Assembly: GCA_902702965.1 (NCBI GenBank)
Contig: CACRXP010000002.1
Coordinates: 1,888,695-1,952,694 of the forward strand
Source: Spirometra erinaceieuropaei
Lineage: Eukaryota > Platyhelminthes > Cestoda > Diphyllobothriidea > Diphyllobothriidae
Reading direction: 5' to 3'
DNA length: 64,000 bases
Shown here: one piece after another, positions 35,195 through 48,164 of the stretch
Layout of the letters: every line of letters begins with the position of its first letter
How positions within the stretch are numbered: position 1 is the stretch's first letter
Translations under genes and position numbers: made by a program
Notes under the pieces: generated by a model
Database searches by the model: none
Told to the model about the DNA's origin: nothing
The model's input: only the letters and a program-made list of their open reading frames with translations

Positions 35195-35850
35195 ACAAAG
35201 GTAAGAGGCACTGAAAAGGCCATTTCTGGGTTGCTAACCGTCATCAGTCACTATCCATAGACAAACCCGAGGTGTGCGATACGTGCGGCTCGATCCCACG
35301 ACTTGTTGGTTAGAAGTTCAATGTCCCAGCCATTGAGCCAGGTGCTCGTTGTCCTACAGGTTGCCATGGGATATATTGACAGTGGTAGAAGGACGCTCAC
35401 CGATCGAGATACAGAACTCACTCTTATTGTTTGCCTTGGAGGCTCTTTCGAGCCCCGCCAACAGCCGCACAGCCGTGCGTAATATGGGCGGAATAGCATT
35501 ACTGTAAGAGACAAGAGAGACTAGAATAGTCATTAATGGTTTGTTAGCCGTCATGTGCCGGCCATGCCCAACCCTTAGTGAGCCTCAAGGCACAACGGGA
35601 AGAGTGGGTTCCCTAACGTGATCGGTGTGTACCCCTCTACCATTGCATATATTTGGTCGCAACCGACAAGACAACGAGCCAGTGGTTAAGTGATTAGGAC
35701 AATGGACTTCTAACCAATATGTCGAGGGATCGAGCCTCAGGTAGTGCACACCTCGGGCTATTTAATGAAGGCCAACAAGCCAGAAATGGCCATTCCAGTC
35801 TCCCTTGTTCTTGTCGGTAATGCTATTCGGCCCATACTATATTCTATATC
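35195..35850. repeat. Head-to-head SINE pair
   Basis: A minus copy (35195-35585) and a plus copy (35586-35850). The plus head is at about 35676-35750 (CAGTGGTTAAGTGATTAGG, TGGACTTCTAACCAA with UCU, AGGGATCGAGCCTC). Bodies AACAAGCCAGAAATGGCCAT and TTGTTCTTGTCGGTAA. Older than the pair at 8722. Confidence 0.55.
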
Positions 35851-36039
35851 ATACTTCCTTCTATGCTGCTAAAAAGATATCCCAGGAGACTGTACAGCTG
35901 ATATGGGGCACATTATGTACCTCGTAAAGAGTACTGTTAAGCAGGCAGGGACTATGTTATCCGATGTTGGCTAGAAAATTTCATAACTACAATTGTTTTT
36001 AACCGTAAGCCCTCTTTTCTCTAAGAATAAAATGTGGAG

Positions 36040-36640
36040 AAGACGTGATTTGCTACTAAATGGATACAAGGTTAGAATACTTTACTCCTATTTTTTCACA
36101 AATTATGTGTGAATTTGTAAGAATATCGGAAGTCGGTTTGGAAAATACATGCTACTTAAGTGGCTACTTTATCCTGGAGGTGATTCCTGCAGACGCACGT
36201 AGGAGGCATATGCAAACGTCAGTAAATTTGATGTTATATGAATGGGCATTTTGTGATTTTAAAATGTCTCAAGATTGCAAACTCTTCTAAAATCAAAATA
36301 TACCCTTCCTTCGGGTATGAAATTTAGGGAAGAATTAACATACTATTAAATGAGTACAAGAAAAAACACTTTTGCGCACGTTTCCTACAAAAGTTATTTA
36401 AATTATATGGGCATCAAGAAGCAGTAAGAAAATACCTACTATTTAAGTAGTCGTTTTTCTACAGAAGACCGAAATGAAGCTCATTCAAAAGTCGGCATTC
36501 CGGCATGAGTGAACCAGCTTGGAATTATGCTGCCCGATAACCAGTACTACAACCCCATCTGCGTAATCCTTTCCACTCTATTACATATTTAAGAAAATCA
36601 GTACACATTTTATAAGACATAATGGTCGATTTGTGGTCCG
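36040..36640. mobile_element. Decayed palindromic MITE, second subfamily
   Basis: Inverted blocks with ACATGCTACTTAAGTGGCTAC and ACTATTTAAGTAGTCGTTTTTC, then AAAAGTCGGCATTCC and GCCCGATAACCAGTACTACA as in 4140-4250. The right end is barely recognisable (ATTTTATAAGACATAATGGTC). Confidence 0.4.
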
Positions 36641-37699
36641 ATATCCATGACCCAACAATACGTCCGGCATGAAACAAAGTACAAGGTGCCTCTAATGACC
36701 GATTTTCGCCTCTGTCCCTATATTTTGAGAAAAAATAATGTTCTGAACATTGTTATTCGACGAATTTGGATAGGATTACGCAGTCGAGACTCGCCATTTA
36801 CGCCGCGTGTTCCACCTTTGGGATTTTTTCAGATATGTTTATCAGCTTCTGCAGAGCTAGTAGCGTTTCCTTTTGTATACCGTGGGATCCAGAGGGTTTC
36901 TTCACATAAGGTAGTATTTTTAAACAAAAACGTCACTTCCAGATGGTCGTAAAAGTAAGAACTTCTCAGTCCCTAAATCAAAGCTTCTCACTATGGTAAT
37001 AATTACATCGAACAGCCTGAAGAATGTCAAATCATAAGAGGCAAAGCTCGCTAAGTTGCATTTTATATGGACTAGTTAAAGGAGAGTTCTTTTGTTGTTA
37101 TATCTAACGGTTATCAACATCTGCTCATAAAGACTATGGGAATGCCAGTAACTAGGCTAATTTATTTCATCATATCGCAAAAAACCTACGATTGCCGAGA
37201 AAGAGGTCTTAAAATGGATCTGTCCAATCTGACTATGTCAAGACCCACTAAACCATGCTTCTATAGGTCAACTAGAATATTTCCAGTTACTCTCTTGCTA
37301 CCCTAGAACACTTCCTATCTTTCATTTCTGCGCTGTACCTTCATTAGTCATATCAACAAGGGACGAAATTAGTTTGCTGTTGGCGAAATCATTTATCTGA
37401 CCCGTTTAGTTTTGTATTTGATGGGTCGAGTTGTTCTGTCGATTGCGGAGGAAGCATGATCAGTTGCGTGCTGGTAAAGAGTCCTTGCGGGGACGTATAA
37501 ACTCACTTGGTTTCTCCCGCTGTCAGGTAGGCTACAAACACCTGATCTAATCTGGTACTCTGTAAAAATCACGAAAATATTTATGCAGCGATCGGCCTCG
37601 TGTCCGAGGTAAAGACACCAAAACTGCATCAAAAAATGCCTTAAAACGCTGACTCTTCCGTCCTATTCCTTGATTGGTTAATGACTCAGTTATGATGGG

Positions 37700-38012
37700 A
37701 AGGTAATTGTCTACCGAATAAGCAAAAGAATGACTATTTTTATACATGTCTTCTATGAAATATAATTGGATTTTAGGGGCATCGAAAATCATTGAGGAAA
37801 ATTCCTGCTATTTCTTTGGTCATTTTTAAGAAGTGTAGTTTTTGCATGCAGCAGAAAGGAAGTTCATTGGAAAGCCGGTATCCTGAGGTAATTGAAATAT
37901 TATAGAATTTTGTTGCAGGCTAACTTGTTTTACAACCTTAATATATCTTTTCAAAACGAAAATGCATTTCGGAATTTTGGTTGACATTTCATAAGTTAGC
38001 CCACCTACTGTA
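37700..38012 (-). mobile_element. Half of a palindromic MITE, first subfamily
   Basis: Only one arm is present, from GTAATTGTCTACCGAATAAGC to the terminus CATAAGTTAGCCCACCTACTG followed by TA. The other arm and the centre are absent. It ends about 240 bases before exon F. Confidence 0.65.
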
Positions 38013-38254
38013 AGCTACAAGGTATTTTGATTACCTAATACTTTCTGAATGTTATAATTAAGGATCCCGCTCTTTCCATTTCGCTTGCTTCAGCGCAAAG
38101 CATTTACTGTCGTCATACTATGATGCTGATATCGGGCAGTTTAAGTTTACGTGAAAATTTATAGACGAACGCTAGGATATTATAACGACTATTCTCCTAG
38201 TCCCTCCAGTTTTATGACAAGTAGGGCAATTTCCTTATTACGACAATGATGCAG

Positions 38255-38565
38255 TGTACCCTGTGTTTCAGACTCCATCCGGAGTGTCCCCTGTCTGTAC
38301 ACATTCGCCCCGGAGTACAGTGAGACGGAAGCTTCCAGTTTTGTGGCCGGTAGTCCTCTCCGAGCGCCCAGCTTGCCCGCAGTCTGGATGCATTGCGGGG
38401 TTGAAGCCGCGGCTGGCCGCAGCCACATGTCCCTGCCAGAGGAGACATTCCATCAGCACCTCTCCCGTCTGCGGCTGAACGCCTGCCAGATGGAACGCGA
38501 GGTGGCATTTTATGCCTTTGTCGCCGAGAAGGACTTAACTTATCGGCCGCACTCCTGTTCTCAAT
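38255..38565 (+). CDS. Exon of long unknown gene (exon F)
   Basis: Open throughout in one frame and ending at the donor CAAT|GTAAGTC. Two acceptors share the frame: GATGCAG (start 38255) and the stronger CTGTGTTTCAG (start 38272); the choice depends on the frame used in exon E. The peptide includes SLPAVWMHCGVEAA and SLPEETFHQHLSRLRLNACQ, then EREVAFYAFVAEKDL, with no low complexity: the most protein-like exon of the gene. It leaves one base over. I recognise no domain. Confidence 0.6.
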
Positions 38566-39180
38566 GTAAGTCAAAATCCGAGGGGCGGGGGGAAGTCCTC
38601 ATGTTTGCTTCTGAATTTAACTTGGCGGGTGCTTGCCACTGCCTCTACACAGTTGAGTTGGTGATGATCAAGTTTATGCGCGGGGTGCGGAAAAACCATG
38701 GAGAACTGTCTACTATATTTCTCAATGAAGATTTTGTTCTTCGTAGTTTTTGGTCGGCCCTTGCTCAGCAAAATGACATTCGTTGACCTGTACCGCCCCA
38801 CGGAGATGGTACAGCTGAAATGTCTATGTTAGTTCATTGCTCTGCGCACACCACACGCAAATATTTAGTAAAAAGAAAGCTCAATTTTAAAAAAGTTCGG
38901 TGCGGAGATCAATCAGGTAGCAAAAAGGTACTCGAAATAATGGTAGATTGAATGCACACGTCTGCCAGTAAAGCAGGAGGGTCAAGACACTGATGAATTT
39001 GTTAAAAAGCAACTTTCACCTTTTACTCCGCATACATACTTAGTCCTTACCGTTTGCCTTCCTTATGTCGGCTCTGAGATGCAAGATAAGATGATGGGGG
39101 CAATTGTGCGGTTATACATATGCAAAAAGAATGCGACAAAACGAGGGAAACCGAGGTGATTATTTTTAGCCTACTAGCTG
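38566..39180. other. Intronic sequence, nothing recognised
   Basis: The reading frame of exon F stays open past the donor to 38786, but a consensus GTAAGT and the loss of protein character argue that this is intron. Confidence 0.4.
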
Positions 39181-40430
39181 TACAGTACGTGACCGATCTG
39201 ATGAAATGTTGGCCGAAATTCTGAAATGCGTTTTCGATTAGGAAGGATTACTTAGGTGGGGTTGTAATGTTGCTTATCAAGCAACACACTCCCACAGTAT
39301 TTCAGGCTCGCTAGGATGTCGGCTTTTGAATACATTTCATTTCGACCTCTTAGAGAAGCCACACTCGGTAAAAAATGATTACTTAAGCAACATGTATTTT
39401 TCACATTGATTTTCGATGATCTTATAAATTCAAATATTTTTTATGGAAAAAACGCATAAAAATATGCTTTCTTTTACTTGATTGGTAGAAAATAACATTG
39501 TCTTCACATTCTGAATCCCATCAAATTCCAAAATGTATTTTCAAAAAGAAATGATTACTTTTGTAAAGCTGTCGTATCGATTGCCATGAAACATCATCTC
39601 AGTCACGCTACGATGCTAACTTTTGAATGAGCATCTTTTTGAAGTATAAAAAATACACTCAGCAAAAATTGAATACTTATTTAGTAGAACTTTTTGCCAT
39701 TTATTTTCGACGCCTTGGTAAATTCGATGATATTTTCTAGAAAACGTAGATGAAAAATATTCTTTCTTGTATTTATGTGGTAGAAAATTAAGTAATCTTC
39801 AAGTTTTATATTTAAAGAAAGGGCATTTTCGATTTTTAAAAAAACATTTTCCGTTCAGCAATAATTTTAAACCTGAACTGCTGTTGCATTTTCATTCAGA
39901 GGTTTCAAATCTGTATGCTGTCTACCTTCTGTATAAGCAGAACCATATATTTCTATATACTATCGAGAAGATGACGTAAAGAGCTCTTAAAACTTTACAC
40001 TGCATTTGAACTATGGTGTATGCTTCATAGGCAGCATTAATAAATCGACAGATAAAGTGCCCCATGAATGAACATTCCACGGTCTGAAACAACCTCATGA
40101 TTCGAAACTTTTAAGACCCAAAAGATCCCCTTCCTTCAAGCATAAAATTTGAAGACGTGATTTTATGTCAAACGAGTACGGGAAAGAATATTTTTATGCA
40201 TGCTTGCTATGAAATATATTACAGTATATAGTGGCATCGAAAATCAGTTTAGAAGGTCATACTACTCAAGTGACCGGTCAGTAGAAAGGCCAGAAAGGAG
40301 ATCATTCAAAAGCCAGCCTACTGGCGCGACTGAAGTATCTTGCGATTATGCTACGCGATAATCATCCTTAGGGCTCCATCTCTGCAAATATTCATTATCG
40401 AAAATTCATTTCACTAGATAGTCCAACTGC
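39181..40430. mobile_element. Palindromic MITE, second subfamily
   Basis: It begins TA then CAGTACGTGACCGATCTGATG. Arms: GATTTTCGATGATCTTATAA against GGCATCGAAAATC, AAAATGATTACTTAAGCAACA against ATACTACTCAAGTG. The right terminus near 40380-40430 (TATCGAAAATTCATTTCAC) is eroded. The centre is longer and different from the first subfamily. Confidence 0.6.
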
Positions 40431-40486
40431 TGTTTATGACCAAAGAATTCGGGTTTTTGCGTCAGGTTATGGAAACATGGAGTTCA

Positions 40487-40700
40487 GTGTGGCTGGCTGA
40501 CTGTGGTCAATAGACCAGAAGTAGTCATTTCGACCTGTCTTATTTTCGTTTGTACTTCTTATGCGTTATTACTTATCGCTATGCGACTGCCTGCAAGGAC
40601 GTTAGATATAGTCCCAAGACACGAGAGGACAAGCATGTCCACTAACCTGATTGGTGAACGCCCTTTCAACAGTGTATATGTATATATAATACATAGACAG
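40487..40700 (+). repeat. Degenerate SINE
   Basis: TGGCTGGCTGACTGTGGTCAAT, AGACCAGAAGTAGTCATTTCG and GATTGGTGAACGCCC follow the SINE body in order. The tRNA-like head is missing. Confidence 0.45.
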
Positions 40701-41639
40701 CTCGCTAAGAGTGCAACAGGTCGGACTCAGACAGCTGTTTCACTGTCACTACCGACCATCAGTACGTCATAGGCCTTATGAGGTGAGATATATACGCATA
40801 GGTTTGCTTGAATCTAGAGTCGAATTAGTATACACCCTATATTGCCTACGTGAAAGAGGGGAAGCTCTTCGGAAACATCGAGCTCTACCTAAGAATCCTC
40901 ATGTTTGTGATGCCAACCCATCTTCATATGAAATGACCAACGAAAGGGTCAGAGTCTCTCAGTAGGAAGCTGAAGGACGAGATGATTGCATAAATAATGT
41001 GCAAGTTCAGGTGAATGGAGCACAGGGCTCCGGTTGACGTCATCAAGCCCATAATTCGCGGACGCAACTTGACTCTTCCGAGGAGCCTCCTCTTCTACAT
41101 ACAACGCATGCAGTTGGAAACAGAAATGGGCAGTGGAATTTGTGTGGAACGCCTGACTGAATAATGGTCCTCAGTTTCACGTATTCAGGTCGAGCTCCGT
41201 GGCCGATGGGCTTGGGAGCTGTTAGTTGGTGCCGTGGATGCGGCGTTTAAGCGACATTCCAGTGTCCAGCAATGACCATGAAACAGGTGTTTTGTCAAAT
41301 GAGGATGACTTTCGCCAGTGTGTTCTGATTGCAGGACATACCGCGGATGATTTCGCCTTGTCCCATGTTTGAACCTCAAGGCCTCCCTACTTGGACTTGT
41401 AAAATGGCTGACTAATGACGGCCACTAAGTTAATAACTGTCAGTTTACTTACTCTACTTTTTGATTGTAAATCGGTTTAAATAGATGTTTTACCTGGCAA
41501 CATTGCAAGCCCATTTTAGTTATTTTTTCGGCTGTCTCATATACTAGGCCGGTTGTGAGTGGTTGGATCCCATTCAAACGCCTAACCTGCCTGTCACATT
41601 ATACTTCCTACAGTACTTATTTGATGATAGGGGCCGCTC

Positions 41640-42055
41640 ATCGATCGTCCTTACGGAACGAGTGTGTTCCGTAAGGGCAAGTGGCTAATTAGCCAGAAAT
41701 TGTCTGTCCAGTCTCCCTTGTCTTTGTCGGTAACGCCATTCTGCTTATATCATGCGCCGCTGTGCGGCTGCAGGGTTGGGCTCGAGCGAGACCCCGTAAG
41801 GCACAACGGAATGAGTGAGTTCCGTATGAAAGATCGGTGAGCGCCCCCTACTACTGTATATTTCCGATCGAAAACTGACAGGGCAACGGGCTCGTGGCCC
41901 AGTGGTTAGATGCGTGGACTTCTAACTAACATTTCACGAGTTCGAGCCACGGGTGTTGCACACTTCGGGGTTGCGTATGACTGGCTGACGACGGCTAATA
42001 AGCCAGAATTGCCATTCCAGTCTCCCTTGTCTTTGTCGTTAATGCCATTCAGTAC
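41640..42055 (+). repeat. SINE, tandem partial dimer
   Basis: The tail of one unit (41690-41887, with GCTGTGCGGCTGCAGGGTTG and GGTGAGCGCCCCCTAC) runs straight into the head of the next at 41888-41960: GTGGCCCAGTGGTTAGATG, anticodon loop CTTCTAA (UCU), CACGAGTTCGAGCCACG, and then the usual body GGCTAATAAGCCAGAATTGC. The joined arrangement shows the unit length is about 370 bases. Confidence 0.65.
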
Positions 42056-44337
42056 TTATTTGCTATTCTTGGGTGCGAAATCTAGTGCACAATCGCTAGT
42101 GCTGACAACCATGAGCACTTGACCTGTGAGGGAATGTTCTTGAAACGTCCAAACTTAGGGGGTAGTTCGGAACTCGAGTATGAAGGCAGCATTATTTAGG
42201 GCGCAGAAAAGCATACTCAGAATTTAGAGTAAGAGAGTAACAGACACTTTTTTCTGATTTCCAGGTCATGTGCAATCACCGATGTAATTGTTCAAGAACG
42301 AAAATAAGTGTGCTTAGGCAGCATTGTATCGCCGGGTGGAACTGGCGATTACTGACTGAATCTTGTTTTCGCCGAAGAGGTTGTCACCTCTTTATATATC
42401 CTGACTGGATAATGTAGTGTTGAGGCTTGCGCTTTCTGTAGTTGCTTCAATCTAAATCCCCTACAAGTGGACACATGGAAACAGGTCCTGAGTAATCGCG
42501 AAGTTATCCTGTCGAAGGCGACAGAGAAGTGAACTTCTATTTTGGGTTCATTTGTCAGTATTAGCCAGAAATAGTCCTGCTCTAAAGTAAGAGGACATGA
42601 ACATCAAACCCGGCCCTTTGGTCAGCGAAAATAAGGTCGAACATTTGTATCGAGCTGTGGAGGCATAGCCTATCTAATGTCCCTGAGAAAATCCGAGGTT
42701 AGATGAGGATGACGACAGCAAATTGGCCGTAATTGGTAAATATCGGTCGTGTTTTCATCCTTGCGGTGATCGCACACACTTTTGCTGCACAACTCTTCAA
42801 ATACTAATAGAGAATATTAATCCGACACTTAGACGGGTGCATTGTTTAAGTGGTGCCTTAATCAATCATTATTGTCTATAATTCAAACATAATAACACTT
42901 CTCTGTACTCCGAATGCCTATTGGATATCATTTCGGTCACCAACGGCAATCCACCTCTCGAAAAATGTATCTTCTAAATTTGAATCGCTTCCATTGGATC
43001 AGTCAGTTTACGCACTGACAAAACTCTTCTCTTTTAGTCCTTTCGAAGAAAGTTTCGTTATTTACTGTAAAAACCGCCGGTTCTGACCAGTAGCACCAGA
43101 GCAAGGGTATTTTAACTCGCGGATTGAGCCCAATACTCTATCAGATTAGTCGGGGATTCAAAGTCTGTTGGCTTCGAAGGTCGCCCGGAAGTATCGTTTA
43201 GTGGTCTGGCCTTATCGCAGAAAAGGATATTGATTTGCCATCTTCCAATCGGTTTTTTTCGGCAAACACTGCCTCCATGTAAAGTTTACAGGCTCAACTG
43301 AAGGGCAAGGGTAGGAATACCAAAGAAATTACTCGAGTGGGATAATCCAGAGTGAAATATATGCCCCGTATGACTGATGTAAGAAGTCCATGCTATAGAC
43401 CACTCCTGTCATCTCCGTCAGTTTCGACCAAATATATTCCGATTTGTCTCTTATCGGAGTTAACTTCGCACCGTCTAAGTAACTCCAAGACCCAAAGCAC
43501 TTTCACACCACTTCCAGCAGGTAGCTGCACGTTGTATGATGAAGCAAGTCCTTTCCACCATCCACGCGGGAGCAGAATAATCCGTCGTTTACTGTAGACT
43601 TATTCACACCCTGCCCGTCACCTGTCATTCCAATGAAAATAAACAATCTCAACTGTTCGTCAAGCGTCATGCTAGTATGAGAAAATAACGCACTTCAGAC
43701 AGCAATGAAGGACTCCCTTTCTTGAAGCACTGTCAAGCATGCTGGCTGTATGGGAACATTCACCTGGTACGAGTGGCTGGCTATTTTTGGGAATGAGACA
43801 GTTCCAAATTTACGGCTAATTATTAAGACAACCAAAGTACTTTTCATCACTTGACCCCTAAACCAGCCGCTGGGGGGAGGGGCGCGTGCGCGCACACCTA
43901 GACACTTCATTCAGACAAGAACACTTAGCCAAAGACAGAGACCGTCGTCTGGGGTGGAGGGCTATTCGAAACCGCGTAAAACAACACGCTCAGAGTTTTA
44001 TTCAGGGGGTGATTTGGGCTAGAATGGAGTCGCGATGCAAATTTTTCATTGTCTGCCTGACTTGCCTAAAAGCCGCAACAGCGCTAATGCTGACCTTCTT
44101 CTCGAACATTTTCGGATCCATACAGGTGCCTCGGATAACCGCCGAACTTCATAAATTTATTCTTCGTCGGAATATGAAAATGAAGCAAGTCACCACATTC
44201 TAGACGTGGACACAGTGTTTATAATTCATCCTTCATGCAAAGTGAGATTGCATTTCTAGATGTTTTGATAAGTAATGAAAAAAGCGCATTACTTAATTAA
44301 TTACTTCTGCATGTATTTCGATGTGTGCAATATGTTA
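42056..44337. other. Intronic sequence, nothing firm
   Basis: A short reading at about 44225-44285 (SEIAFLDVLISNEK) resembles the LPFLDVLV block of Penelope-like reverse transcriptase and may be a tiny relic. No exon was found. Confidence 0.3.
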
Positions 44338-44745
44338 TTACCGACAAAGACAAGGGAGACTGGAATGGCCTTTTCTGGCTTATTAACCGTCGTCAGCCAG
44401 CCATACCCAAGCCCGAAGTGTGGAACACCCGAGCCTCGAACTCGCGACCTGTTGGTTTAGAAGTCAACGCCTCTACTCACCGGGCCAGGAGCCCGTTGCC
44501 CTGTCGGTTTCGATCAGTAATATACAATGGTAGGGGGCGCTCACCGATCGTTCATACGGAACTCACTCGTTCCCTTGTGCCCTACGGGCTCTCTCTCTCT
44601 CTCTTGTCGGTAATAACATACTGCCTATATCATGCGCCGCTGTGCGGCTACTGGCTGGGCTCGAGAGAGAGCCCGTAAGGCACAACGGAACGGGTGAGTT
44701 TCGTAAGAACAATCGGTGAGCCCCCCTACCATGATTTCGACGTGT
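44338..44745. repeat. Head-to-head SINE pair
   Basis: A minus copy (44338-44600: GACAAAGACAAGGGAGACTG, GCCTCGAACTCGCGACCTG, GGGGGCGCTCACCGATCG) meets a plus fragment (44605-44745: TAACATACTGCCTATATCATG, CGCCGCTGTGCGGCTACTGG). The junction is a CT-rich run. Confidence 0.6.
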
Positions 44746-45173
44746 GTTCTTTAGCTTGTACTCATGTCCCATGTTTCATTCGGCTTTTTGGGAATTGCAG
44801 GTAATGTTCATGAACATCAATGTTTCCTTACATCAACCAGATGGAAATTTTAGATAAGCCAAGCCAACGGAGGGATCTTGGACTCTATCCCTCACTGGAT
44901 ATATTTTAAGTAGTGGGACTTTTGCGCAAAGTACTATTCCCTTCTATAAATTTTTAGAAAAAAAGCAAATTCGGATTAGAATAAGCTAACTGTCAATAAA
45001 TTCAATAAAACTGCAACTACATTTTCCTTTATTTTGCACAGTGGTGTATATGGGGATATGAACGTGAATTAAGAATATTATAGCATTTGTAGTTACGATG
45101 GAGATATCCACCATAAATACACGTAGGTAGTTATAGCCGATTTTCAGACCTTTTTAAGACGATAAACATTGTT

Positions 45174-45431
45174 NNNNNNNNNNNNNNNNNNNNNNNNNNN
45201 NNNNNNNNNNNNNNNNNNNNNNNNNNNNNNNNNNNNNNNNNNNNNNNNNNNNNNNNNNNNNNNNNNNNNNNNNNNNNNNNNNNNNNNNNNNNNNNNNNNN
45301 NNNNNNNNNNNNNNNNNNNNNNNNNNNNNNNNNNNNNNNNNNNNNNNNNNNNNNNNNNNNNNNNNNNNNNNNNNNNNNNNNNNNNNNNNNNNNNNNNNNN
45401 NNNNNNNNNNNNNNNNNNNNNNNNNNNNNNN
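45174..45431. other. Assembly gap (258 N)
   Basis: A run of N with no sequence. It hides the beginning, and probably the acceptor, of the last exon of the long gene. Open frames drawn across it are meaningless. Confidence 0.99.
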
Positions 45432-45783
45432 AATTGCGGAGACTGCGCGTGAGCTGATGTCGCTGGACATCCCTCGCCTGCATATGATGTGTAACAGGCT
45501 TGGACGCGAATACACGCCGGCAGACTGCGTCACTGAGGAGGTCGCGCCCGAACTTAAAAGCCAGTTGTGTGCAGTGCAAGAGGCCTACGCATCGCTGGAG
45601 TCCAAGTTTGCCCATCTGAGTTTCGAGTTCGCATCGGTGGCGGAACGCGCATCATTTCAGCCTGCGGAGCGACGACAAACAAAGTCTCCTTCTGAATCAT
45701 CCCCCGGACGAGAGAAGGAGGCGGAGGAGAAGGAAGAAGGGGGTCTAAAGGAAGATGTGAGTCCGGAAGTTTCGCCTTCATAA
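45432..45783 (+). CDS. Last visible exon of long unknown gene (exon G)
   Basis: Open from the gap to a TAA at 45781-45783. The peptide has a helical, probably coiled-coil part (ELKSQLCAVQEAYASLESKF, AHLSFEFASVAERASF), then a charged tail rich in Glu, Lys and Ser (REKEAEEKEEGGLKED). An alternative donor GAT|GTGAGT at about 45755 would skip the last ten codons. Membership in the same gene as exons A-F rests on strand, position and style; the splice junction is in the gap. The first good AATAAA downstream is at 46631. No family recognised. Confidence 0.55.
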
Positions 45784-48164
45784 CGTCGTTGAGGTGAAAG
45801 GCATAGTGGGGGAATGCGACCCAACCCCTAGAGCATTTTTGTGGGATCGAGCTCGTTATCTTGAAATGTCTTCTTTCCAAAAATCGCGATGCAAAATGCA
45901 ATGCACAGTTTACCAAGGAGGGAATGTCACGGTCCTTTCGAATTAAGGGCAGATCAGTCAACTTGAAGTTGGTCCAAAGAGCGATATTTAACTCCAGCGC
46001 CTTTCTACGGGTGTTAAATTGTGACAGGTAGATTTCCTGGACTCTGGGATTTCCGTTTTAATGGCTCGCTGGTTTTCAGTCGTTTTTTGCGCGCAAATAA
46101 TTTTTGCCTGAGCGGCCTGGAGACCTTTATTGCGTGTATGTGGTGATTCTCTCGGGATTACATCTCCGACGTCTAGTAATGGCCGCCAACGGCCTTACAA
46201 GCAGAAAGGAATACTCTCGTTCCCTCCCACCCTCTATCTGGGGTGTTTCATCTAACCACGAGACAGGCGAGACGCCATTCGCACGTGACTTTGAGTATTC
46301 CTAATCACAGCCGGTGAGAAATTAGCCATGTGTAAAGCGACAGAAAGTTGGGCTCATCTTTCAGGTATTCACGAATTATGATGAAGATTTGGCCGACTGA
46401 TATCGGCAAATAGGCCAACAGTGGACTTTCTATCGACCTCCTCTTCTCAGCATTCCTCCTACAATGTAACTCGTAACTTTATCTACTGTGTTACCTTATT
46501 GAGACTGATAAACATTAAAAGCATTCATTGAGGCTAGAGGAGTTTTGGGCCTGTCGGAGGGGGACATTGGTCGCATTGCGTAAACCCAAACGCCTACGGA
46601 ATAAGTTAGAGCCTGCCCAAAGACATATGTAATAAAACGGCCGCCATACAGAATGTTAAACTTCTTTTTTCACGCGTGGTCTTATCAAGCACGCTTTTGC
46701 AATTGAAACCTCACTTGACGAGGCGTGCAATTGTGCAGATTCTATGCTCAGCAATGAGTCTTCTTATTTCCAAATGTGGGCTGTCAAATCAGTCGGCATA
46801 GCTGTCTTCCTCCTCTCCCCCTCCCCTGAAACAATATTTCTCTGTTATCGGTCCGAATGCCCTGGGACACTGGGGACAGGTGATGCGCCTGTAACGGGTT
46901 CATCAGTGTTATTACGCTGAGGGCGTCAAAGTGAATCCTAGCTTCCCGTCCAATTTCAGTCTCCCCATTCTGGTTCCACTTTCACAGTTTCACGTGACCA
47001 GCACTTGCGTAAGAATAAAACTACTTGAATTTCGACCGCAAATCATCCCAGCCGCGGCCGTGAACCACAGACCGAAAAACGTCAGTAATTAGTACTGCCT
47101 CTTTTTTGTATTCATTTTCGGCGCCGTTTCAAATCGATTGGCAGTTTGTAGAAAGAATACACGACAATTCACTTCCCAAGCATGCTTTACAGGAAGGTAC
47201 GTTTTCCTTATATTGTGGGTCCTTGTTGAAGAAGGAGACTTGACTTCAAAAACCTTTTTTAGTACCGCATACTTTTAAATATAACCTACGTTGGCATTAG
47301 TGATTAATGCTTCCAGACTGCCTGATACATGTCAATAAAAACAAACTGGCATTACCGTACGTATTCCAAAATGAACTCCTGGAGTTCACAAAAATAATCA
47401 ACATGCATTAATCACCTTGCATGACTTGTGAACAGCAGTTCTCCACATGAGGGCAGTAGATGCGTCTGAAACTTGAAACCAGATAATCTATCTTCTTTAA
47501 GACTTAAAAGTTGGAAGAAATTACTGCTTCTTATAAATATGGTAAAAGAGCCAGGTTTTTCGAGCATCTTTCCCCGAAGTTGCGACTGAATTTTTGTAGA
47601 CATGATACGCCAAGCGAGTATCGATTTTTTAATATTGATGTTTCCTGTATTTTCCTTGTACAGTAACAAAAAGGTCATTCAAAAATCCCCTTGCTACGAC
47701 GTGAGAATTTACTCGTGACCGCAATTATATTACTCGGGTTTTCGGCCACATCTTTACTATCCTTCCCATTTGAAAGAGTTTAAGTACGTTTAAACCATTG
47801 TTTCACAAGTTCCAACAGACACCTGACGGATGCACATACTGATCCCGACCGCATTAAACGGTCTGCAACGGTTCGGAACAGGATGCTTAGGAAAGAAGAA
47901 AAAGCGAACGAGATCACGGCAACAGAATGAGGTACTTGCACATATACTTCGCAACAGCTTTCACAAAAAAATCACCCAGTTACCAGATAGTTTTAGGCGT
48001 CAGCCTGTACTTTTGAGAGCTGAATATTCAGTTCGTGATAGCACAGTCTAAATATCAGACACGGAAATGAACTAAAAAATAATGAAGGTAATTACAGAAC
48101 AACAGGCTGACCAGAGCGAACGACCACATCCACAGTGCGCCTCATTTTAAGATTGGCGCAGGCC
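45784..48164. other. Presumed 3' UTR and intergenic sequence
   Basis: Candidate poly(A) signal AATAAA at 46631. A short piece at 46858-46900 (CCTGGGACACTGGGGACAGG) resembles the zinc-finger relic at 49322. Nothing else seen. Confidence 0.35.

Noticed and set aside
43886..44203. 105-codon plus-strand frame
   Set aside because: No motif, no convincing splice sites, composition not informative.
44225..44285. Short Penelope-like RT similarity
   Set aside because: Only about 14 residues; too short to call as a feature.
45144..45783. Open frames running through the N gap
   Set aside because: Unknown bases cannot be translated; only the plus-strand part after 45432 is used.
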